Shown here: positions 58,925-64,000 of the stretch, in pieces | Layout of the letters: every line of letters begins with the position of its first letter | How positions within the stretch are numbered: the stretch's first letter is position 1 | Assembly: GCF_002835735.1 (NCBI RefSeq) | Contig: NZ_PISD01000031.1 | Span: 1 to 64,000 of the forward strand | Reading direction: 5' to 3' | From: Cytobacillus horneckiae | Lineage (GTDB): Bacteria > Bacillota > Bacilli > Bacillales > Cytobacillaceae | Length of the DNA stretch: 64,000 nucleotides | Made by a program: the position numbers and the translations under genes | The notes under the pieces: model-generated | The model's database searches: none | What the model was told of the DNA's origin: nothing | What the model saw: the letters and a program-made list of their open reading frames with translations, nothing else

Positions 58925-59281
58925 ATGTTACCAATGTTTTTTTGGGCATTTGTTGTCGGAGGCTTAATATGTGTCATCGGTCAAATTTGCTTTGATGTAT
59001 TTAAGCTGACCCCAGGTCATACATTAAGTGCGTTTGTTGTATTAGGAGCTATCTTAGATGGTGTTGGATTGTACGAACCTCTAGTGGATTTTGCTGGAGC
59101 AGGAGCCTCTGTACCAATTACAAGCTTTGGAAATTCGCTTGTTCATGGTGCGCTGCAAGAAGCTGAACAGCATGGTCTTGTGGGCGTACTAACAGGCATG
59201 TTTGAAGTAACCAGCTCAGGTATTTCAGCTGCCATTCTGTTTGCCTTTATTGGTGCATTATTGTTTAAACCAAAAGGATAG
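58925..59281 (+). CDS. spoVAE: Stage V sporulation protein AE (SpoVAEb type)
   Basis: A 118-residue membrane protein with [40 protein letters not shown] and a final hydrophobic helix, homologous in layout to SpoVAC. It matches the short SpoVAEb form. AAAGGAG precedes the ATG. Together with spoVAC and spoVAD it makes a minimal DPA-channel operon; the other spoVA genes (AA, AB, AF) are not here and are probably in a main operon elsewhere. Confidence 0.92.
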   Translation: MLPMFFWAFVVGGLICVIGQICFDVFKLTPGHTLSAFVVLGAILDGVGLYEPLVDFAGAGASVPITSFGNSLVHGALQEAEQHGLVGVLTGMFEVTSSGISAAILFAFIGALLFKPKG

Positions 59282-59341
59282 GATAAGCCTGTTTGCCATA
59301 TATGCGACAATTAACTAGTATAAAGGTAGTAGCTTGCCTAT

Positions 59342-59369
59342 ACAATAACTTCACTATTTACATACGTTG
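59342..59369 (+). promoter_or_regulatory. Sigma-K-type promoter of yjcZ, candidate
   Basis: AC (59342-59343), 17 bases, CATACGTTG (eight of nine). Confidence 0.45.
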
Positions 59370-59398
59370 TAAGGAAATGATAATAGTGAGGTGATATT

Positions 59399-59557
59399 AT
59401 GGGCTACGGATTCGGTGGCTGGGGCTGCGGAGGCGGCTGCGGAAGCTATGGCGGCGGATACGGATATGGTGGCGGAAGCGGTTATGGCGGAAGCACATTC
59501 GTATTAATCGTTGTACTATTTATTTTATTGATTATTGTCGGTGCTAGTTTCTGCTAA
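59399..59557 (+). CDS. yjcZ: YjcZ-family sporulation protein
   Basis: A 52-residue protein with a Gly/Tyr-rich, Cys-containing N-terminal half ([20 protein letters not shown]) and a C-terminal hydrophobic helix [15 protein letters not shown]. This is the plan of the YjcZ family found in Bacillus sporulation gene sets. GAGGTGAT precedes the ATG. It is too short for usual gene finding and is bounded by a sigma-K-like promoter and a terminator. Confidence 0.88.
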   Translation: MGYGFGGWGCGGGCGSYGGGYGYGGGSGYGGSTFVLIVVLFILLIIVGASFC

Positions 59558-59565
59558 TTGAAGCG

Positions 59566-59602
59566 AAAGGATGAATATAGCGACAGCTATATTCATCCTT
59601 TT
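59566..59602 (+). terminator. Terminator of yjcZ
   Basis: A perfect 16-base-pair stem AAAGGATGAATATAGC / GCTATATTCATCCTTT. Confidence 0.9.
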
Positions 59603-59617
59603 CTTTAATTACATATC

Positions 59618-59644
59618 ACGTTTTTTCATGATTCTCATACTATA
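59618..59644 (+). promoter_or_regulatory. Sigma-K-type promoter of spoVIF
   Basis: AC (59618-59619), 16 bases and CATACTATA (59636-59644), a full match to the sigma-K pattern. spoVIF is a sigma-K gene in B. subtilis. Confidence 0.7.
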
Positions 59645-59677
59645 AAATGAGTTCAAGAAGGAGCGTGAAAGCACAGA

Positions 59678-59932
59678 ATGGATAATCATTTCTTTAAAAA
59701 TATTGAAAAGAAAACAGGCGTTAATATGAAGGATGTCTTGGATTTAGCAGGTTCACTGCAGAATGCAAACTTTAAAGATGAAAGCACTGTAAGAGGAGTC
59801 ATTAGAAGAGTATCGCAAATTGCAAACAAACCAGTATCTCAAGAAATGGAAGACAAAATTGTTGATTCCATTGTAAAAGATGGCAAGTCGCTTGATTTCA
59901 ATACGATAAACAAAATGATTAATAAAAAATAA
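59678..59932 (+). CDS. spoVIF: Stage VI sporulation protein F
   Basis: An 84-residue protein needed for spore coat assembly and resistance in B. subtilis (controls GerE-dependent genes). The product is full length with IEKKTGVNMKDVLDLAGSLQ and a C-terminal DFNTINKMINKK. AAGGAGCGTG precedes the ATG. It ends near a shared terminator with yjcD. Confidence 0.92.
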   Translation: MDNHFFKNIEKKTGVNMKDVLDLAGSLQNANFKDESTVRGVIRRVSQIANKPVSQEMEDKIVDSIVKDGKSLDFNTINKMINKK

Positions 59933-59953
59933 AGAAGATATGCCCAATAAAAA

Positions 59954-59985
59954 AGGATCTGGATTATTGACCAGATCCTCTTTTA
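59954..59985. terminator. Two-way terminator between spoVIF and yjcD
   Basis: AGGATCTGG / CCAGATCCT stem; the yjcD stop codon (59964-59966) lies in its loop. Confidence 0.85.
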
Positions 59986-62270
59986 TTGATAAGAGACGAA
60001 AGAAAGCGGGAAGGGTAGGCTTTCCGGCCCCTTCTTTTTTGTAGAAAGGAAATATATAAATAATCCTTCGCTCTTGTCATAGCTACATACATCAGCCTTC
60101 GTTCTTCTTCTAATGAACTTGCATCGCCATTGCGGTATTCTTCAAGAGCATGGTCATGAGGCAAATTTCCGTCGACAGCGCCAATAATATAAACGTTTTT
60201 ATACTCAAGCCCTTTAGAGCGGTGAATGGTACTTAAAGTAATCGCACGCGGATTACTTTTATTTAAATTCTTAATTTCTTTATTCATCGCTCTCATATGA
60301 TCAGCATGATTTAAAAAGTCTGCAATTGATGTGAAATTTTTCGCTGCTACTTTTAAGTCCCTTACATCATCAGAACCTTTTTCAAGTTTATTCCCTTCAT
60401 TGCCGCGCTTATTAATAAAATCATTTAATCCAATTTCTTGTTCGATTTTTTCAATCGCCTTTAAAGGAGGAATCTCTTTAAGAGATCGAATAATTGGAAC
60501 GGCTTTTTTTAATTTCCCTTCTTGAAAAGCAAAACCAGTCTTTATATGACACAAGCATTCCAGCAATGATCGATCATTTAAGATGCTATCGGCTTTTAAA
60601 TCTTGAAGCAATGAAGTCTTCACAAATAAAGAGGGAAGCAGCTCTTTTAAGGCTGAATGATTTTCTTCATCAATCGCCATTCTCATAAAAGCAAGGAAAG
60701 TTCTTACGATGAAGCGGTCATAGAAAGATTCGGCATCTTGATCAAGTTTAAATGGAAGGCTTGAGGCAGCTAGCCGTTCAAAAACAGCACGGCTGCTTGA
60801 ATGAGTCCGATATAGTATAGCAAAATCTTCAGGCATGAACCCATGTTTTATTTTTTCTTGTATATCTGTAATAAGCATGGTTGCTTCTTCTTCTTCATCA
60901 TAAGGGTAAAATAGTACCGGATAATTATCATTTTTATATTGAGCAATCATTTTTTTAGCACGTCTTTTTTTATTTTGAATAATTACTTGGTTAGCAGAAG
61001 CAGTAATTTCATGGCTTGATCGGTAGTTTTGTTCCAGTTTGACTACGGTTGTCAGTGGAAATTCCTTTTCAAAGTCCACGAGGTAGGAAGGGTTGCTGCC
61101 TCTAAAAGCGTAAATGGATTGATCATCATCACCGACTGCACAAATATTGCCTGCCTTGGTAGCCAAAAGCTTCATAAGTTCGAATTGTACCTTATTAATA
61201 TCTTGGAATTCATCAATAAGAAAGTATTTAAATCGATTTTGGTAATTTTCTAATATCGCTGGCTCGTTTTTAAATAATTCATAGCAACCTAGAAGCATAT
61301 CATCAAAATCAAACAATCCTTTTTTTGATTTTTCCTCTTCGTACTTTTGATAAATATATTTAACTTTTTCTTCCCAATCATCTTTTGTATGGATATCATC
61401 GGGTGTTAATAGGGAGTTTTTCCAGAAACTTATTTGCTGTATAGCAAGATCGTAGGCAAATTGCTTTTCGTCAAGGTGAATCTCCCTACCTGCGTTTTTA
61501 AGAATTTGCAGTCGCTGCCACTCTTTATTTAATAATTTTTGATTGTTCCACCGCTGTGGAGAATGGAAACTTAATATTCGATAAAAAATACTATGAAAAG
61601 TTCCAGATACAATTTTTTGAACATTTGATCTAGTCATAAAGGGATATTGAAGCAATCTTTCTTTCATTTCTGCAGCAGCTTTTGCTGTAAAAGTAACAAG
61701 CATAATTGATTGGGGATCAATTTCCTTTTCGATAACCATATAAGCTGTTCTTGCAGTTAATACACGTGTTTTCCCACTGCCAGCACCTGCTAACACGAGT
61801 AAGGAACCTTCCGTATATAAGACTGCAGCTGCCTGTTTTTCATCAAGACGGATTCCGCATTCTAAAAGTTTTGTTAAATAGGAGGAATCCACTTGGTTTT
61901 TATTGAATTCTTGATTAATGAAAACAGGAATATTTTTCACGGTAACAGCTTTCTTAAAATTTGTTTTAGGAGAGGCTTCAACGAGAGTTATTGAACGTGA
62001 TACTGGCATTATAAAACCATTTCGTTCAATTACCTCAGGTTCGGTTAAATCGCTACCGTTCGGAATTTCCGCTTCCTGACACGACTTATTACTTGGCTGA
62101 GTATGGTAAAAGTATGGTTCATGCTCTATACCTAAATATAATTTTACACTCCCTAGGCAATCAGGGCATTGAAGATTGCCTCTTTTAGCATAGTCAAAAA
62201 TTTGTTGATAATCTTCCCGATTTAACATATGTAAATTTATAATTTGTTCATTATGTAATGCTGTTTTCAT
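59964..62270 (-). CDS. yjcD: UvrD/Rep-family DNA helicase YjcD with CoiA-like zinc finger
   Basis: A 768-residue superfamily 1 helicase. Walker A is GAGSGKT (162-168); FDDMLLGC, FLIDEFQDIN (Walker B), DDQSIYAFRGS, QNYRSS and TIHRSKGLEYKNVYI follow in order, giving a complete motor. An N-terminal region of about 125 residues is not part of UvrD: it holds C35-PD-C38, H56 and C64, similar to the zinc finger at the start of the CoiA protein in this window. It probably acts in recombination or repair; the exact role is not known. Downstream orientation toward spoVIF. Confidence 0.9.
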   Translation of the reverse strand: MKTALHNEQIINLHMLNREDYQQIFDYAKRGNLQCPDCLGSVKLYLGIEHEPYFYHTQPSNKSCQEAEIPNGSDLTEPEVIERNGFIMPVSRSITLVEASPKTNFKKAVTVKNIPVFINQEFNKNQVDSSYLTKLLECGIRLDEKQAAAVLYTEGSLLVLAGAGSGKTRVLTARTAYMVIEKEIDPQSIMLVTFTAKAAAEMKERLLQYPFMTRSNVQKIVSGTFHSIFYRILSFHSPQRWNNQKLLNKEWQRLQILKNAGREIHLDEKQFAYDLAIQQISFWKNSLLTPDDIHTKDDWEEKVKYIYQKYEEEKSKKGLFDFDDMLLGCYELFKNEPAILENYQNRFKYFLIDEFQDINKVQFELMKLLATKAGNICAVGDDDQSIYAFRGSNPSYLVDFEKEFPLTTVVKLEQNYRSSHEITASANQVIIQNKKRRAKKMIAQYKNDNYPVLFYPYDEEEEATMLITDIQEKIKHGFMPEDFAILYRTHSSSRAVFERLAASSLPFKLDQDAESFYDRFIVRTFLAFMRMAIDEENHSALKELLPSLFVKTSLLQDLKADSILNDRSLLECLCHIKTGFAFQEGKLKKAVPIIRSLKEIPPLKAIEKIEQEIGLNDFINKRGNEGNKLEKGSDDVRDLKVAAKNFTSIADFLNHADHMRAMNKEIKNLNKSNPRAITLSTIHRSKGLEYKNVYIIGAVDGNLPHDHALEEYRNGDASSLEEERRLMYVAMTRAKDYLYISFLQKRRGRKAYPSRFLSSLINKRGSGQ

Positions 62271-62409
62271 CTATTGGCCTCATTCAATTCAGATTTGTCC
62301 ATAAGAAATATGATAACAAACATTAACTACAGACAAAAGTATAAATGATGTTTTAATTTTCTGCCGATAGGTTAAATAATTAAAGAAGCAGACAAAAGGA
62401 GGAAGGATT

Positions 62410-62673
62410 ATGTATTTTAACGCTCCAACCGCACATATTCAATATCAACAATATGCTGAACGAAATATTGGTTATAAATATAACCCTTTCTTTTTAACGC
62501 CTTTATCAAAAATTTCGATTCATCAACAACCGACTGAACAAGGAGAACCAGCGTTTGATCATAAACTACCAGTTCAAACAAGCTATATGAAAAAAGGAGA
62601 TCAATCAAAAAAACCGCATAGAGAGGCTGCATTGATATCAGGAAAAGGACGCTATGTGGACATATATATATAA
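62410..62673 (+). CDS. Hypothetical 87-residue protein
   Basis: An 87-residue soluble protein with a strong AAAGGAGGAAGG site before the ATG, so it is very likely translated. It is rich in Tyr, Gln and His with conserved-looking segments AHIQYQQYAERNIGYKYNPF and QTSYMKKGDQSKKPHREAA. I do not recognise a family. It has no membrane helix or cysteines. It is alone between yjcD and the DUF421 gene, in a zone of spore genes; a spore role is only a guess. The region just upstream resembles a sigma-K -10 (GATAGGTTA) but lacks the -35. Confidence 0.65.
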   Translation: MYFNAPTAHIQYQQYAERNIGYKYNPFFLTPLSKISIHQQPTEQGEPAFDHKLPVQTSYMKKGDQSKKPHREAALISGKGRYVDIYI

Positions 62674-62680
62674 AGGAGGA

Positions 62681-63358
62681 CTAATACGATTGAACGTATA
62701 GCCCTTCTTCTTTTTTCCATTCGGCAAATAAAACGTCTTTCTCATCCTTAAACCCTTTTTTTTCTAGTTCAGAGAACAAATTTTCTCTATCCCAGCCAAT
62801 ATTCCCAAGATTTTCTTCGAGAATTTCACCATCTAAAATTAAATTAATCGGAATATGTACTTTAGGATATTTCATTTTTAAGTCATCAATTGTAGGGTGC
62901 GCAAAGGGTGCCTTTTTTAAGGCGCTTATCGATCCATTCGTTTCTAAAAAAGCATATTCACATTCGCGTATTGAAAAGATATCCTTTGCTCTAAGCAATT
63001 CTTGAAGCTGGTTTAAATCCATATGATTTTTCTTTAGTTCTTGATAATCGATTTTGCCTTTTTTAATGACCATAGAGAAGTCACCTTCAAGAAATTTTCT
63101 TGATTTACGGTATTTTTGAGTAATGGTTTCAGTTGTAAAAATTAATATCGTCCATAAAGCAACTGAAAAAAGCATCTGGCCAATTCCCGTATTTTCGTCA
63201 TAAAGGGCATTTCCGACTAACTCCCCCAATACGATAGCTGAAATAAAATCGAAGGGAGTGATTTGTGAAATTTGGGATTTACCCAGAAATTTTGTCATTA
63301 GAAATAATGAGACAAAGCCAACAACAAGAACGAGAGCAATATGCAAGTATTCATTCAT
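62681..63358 (-). CDS. DUF421 (YetF-type) membrane protein
   Basis: A 225-residue protein with three hydrophobic helices (about 5-25, 38-55, 62-80) and a cytoplasmic C-terminal domain with the DUF421 patterns QISQITPFDFISAIVLGELV and LNQLQELLRAKDIFSIRECE. DUF421 proteins often accompany accessory spoVA operons in Bacillus. Here it is 3.4 kb from one. The ATG at 63358 follows GGAGTGAG; an upstream ATT would not be a usual start. Confidence 0.85.
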   Translation of the reverse strand: MNEYLHIALVLVVGFVSLFLMTKFLGKSQISQITPFDFISAIVLGELVGNALYDENTGIGQMLFSVALWTILIFTTETITQKYRKSRKFLEGDFSMVIKKGKIDYQELKKNHMDLNQLQELLRAKDIFSIRECEYAFLETNGSISALKKAPFAHPTIDDLKMKYPKVHIPINLILDGEILEENLGNIGWDRENLFSELEKKGFKDEKDVLFAEWKKEEGLYVQSY

Positions 63359-63482
63359 GAAAATCACTCACTCCAATTATAAAAGATTTAATCCTCATTT
63401 ATTTTATCCTACTTAAGCAAAAATATTGATGATTAAAGGAGAATGAGCGGATTCTTTTTAAGTGAGGAAAAGGCCAAAATAA

Positions 63483-63509
63483 AAAACGGTTCTAACCGAA
63501 CCGTTTTTA
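63483..63509 (-). terminator. Terminator of the yjcG-yjcF unit
   Basis: AAAACGGTTC / GAACCGTTTT with T on both strands. Confidence 0.85.
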
Positions 63510-63513
63510 GCAT

Positions 63514-63936
63514 TTATATATTTTTTTTCATTGTGCGATGTGGGATGCCTGCATCAAGAAATTCATCTGAAATCACTTCGTACCCTAACTTCTCATAAAA
63601 AGGTATCGCATGTGTTTGAGCATGAAGCTTCAGCGTATCAATCCCTTGTGCTCTTGCATGATCTTCAATAGAAAGCATGATCTTTTTACCTGATCCGCCT
63701 TTTCTTGTTTCTTTGCGGACACATACGCGTTCTATTTTTCCATATCCGTCAACAATTCTAAATCTGCCAGCACCGCCAGGTTCATTCTCATCATAAAGGA
63801 CGAAGTGTGTTGCTTCTTGTTCATGCTCATCGATTTCTTCCTCCATCGGCACATCTTGTTCGTATACGAAAACTTCTTTTCTAACTTTAAAGGCATCATT
63901 TAGTTCTTGTTCATTTTCAACTTTTTTCACATACAT
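63514..63936 (-). CDS. yjcF: GNAT acetyltransferase YjcF
   Basis: A 140-residue GNAT protein with the acetyl-CoA loop KETRKGGSGKKIMLSIEDHA near residue 77 and the final pattern HAQTHAIPFYEKLGYEV. VRKEVFVYEQDVP opens the fold. It reads straight after yjcG with three bases between, as in B. subtilis, so the two form an operon. The substrate is not known. Confidence 0.9.
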   Translation of the reverse strand: MYVKKVENEQELNDAFKVRKEVFVYEQDVPMEEEIDEHEQEATHFVLYDENEPGGAGRFRIVDGYGKIERVCVRKETRKGGSGKKIMLSIEDHARAQGIDTLKLHAQTHAIPFYEKLGYEVISDEFLDAGIPHRTMKKNI

Positions 63937-63939
63937 GAA

Positions 63940-64000
63940 TCATAATTCCTTCCCAAGACGAAATGTTTCATAGACACTCCATGAACCGTTTTCCAGCTGA
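63940..64000 (-). CDS. yjcG: C-terminal end of YjcG (2'-5' RNA ligase family), partial
   Basis: The last 19 codons (ending QLENGSWSVYETFRLGKEL) of a gene that begins outside the window. This end and the position next to yjcF match the YjcG 2'-5' RNA ligase-like phosphoesterase. The catalytic HxT motifs lie outside. Confidence 0.7.
   Translation of the reverse strand, partial: QLENGSWSVYETFRLGKEL

Overview
The window is a chromosomal segment of an endospore-forming Bacillaceae. Support comes from the AT-rich composition, strong AAGGAGG-type ribosome binding sites with frequent TTG and GTG starts, and spore genes (CotO, CotZ/CotY-type, SpoVIF, YjcZ, SpoVAC/AD/AE). Gene order follows the Bacillus subtilis argC-to-yjcG region closely. 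It is not B. subtilis itself: it carries a CtsR-controlled clpB, a DUF4015 glycoside-hydrolase-like gene and a spoVA-type operon at this place, and lacks the thiamine genes that B. subtilis has before fabI. No rRNA, tRNA, CRISPR array or intact transposase gene was seen.

Layout. 0.2-9.7 kb: arginine operon argCJBD-carAB-argF with tight or overlapping junctions and ArgR/AhrC-like boxes. 9.8-17.5 kb: uppP, yjzC, clpB (sigma-A promoter plus CtsR operator), yjzD, yjaU, yjaV, med-comZ and yjzB. 17.6-19.9 kb: fabH-fabF behind a FapR operator. 20-27 kb: YjaZ metalloprotease and the appDFABC peptide transporter. 27-35.7 kb: yjbA, T-box-controlled trpS, and oppABCDF. 35.9-43.6 kb: DUF4015 protein, yjbC-spx (with an ECF-sigma-type promoter before spx), mecA, coiA, pepF. 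43.6-47.3 kb: yizD-like gene, the RoxS/RsaE small RNA with its Rex operator, spxH-yjbI, and cwlQ-yjbK with a structured GC-rich element downstream. 47.4-54.1 kb: yjbL, the (p)ppGpp synthetase yjbM, nadK, rluD-like gene, prpE, antiporter yjbQ, and fabI behind a second FapR operator. 54.8-59.9 kb: coat genes, yjcA, a 40-residue Cys/Lys-rich peptide with a sigma-K-type promoter, a YhcN-like lipoprotein with spoVAC-AD-AE, yjcZ and spoVIF. 60-64 kb: UvrD-like helicase yjcD, an unrecognised 87-residue protein, a DUF421 membrane protein, yjcF and the end of yjcG.

How it fits together. Many genes serve one network: disulfide stress and regulated proteolysis (spx, its ClpXP adaptor spxH, the ClpC adaptor mecA, clpB) and competence (comZ, med, coiA, mecA). 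Lipid synthesis is tied by two FapR boxes, arginine synthesis by ARG boxes, redox state by the Rex-RoxS unit, and late mother-cell development by sigma-K-like promoters. Gene names rest on recognised protein families and on conserved gene order. Promoters and operators were found by eye against known consensus sequences and have not been tested.
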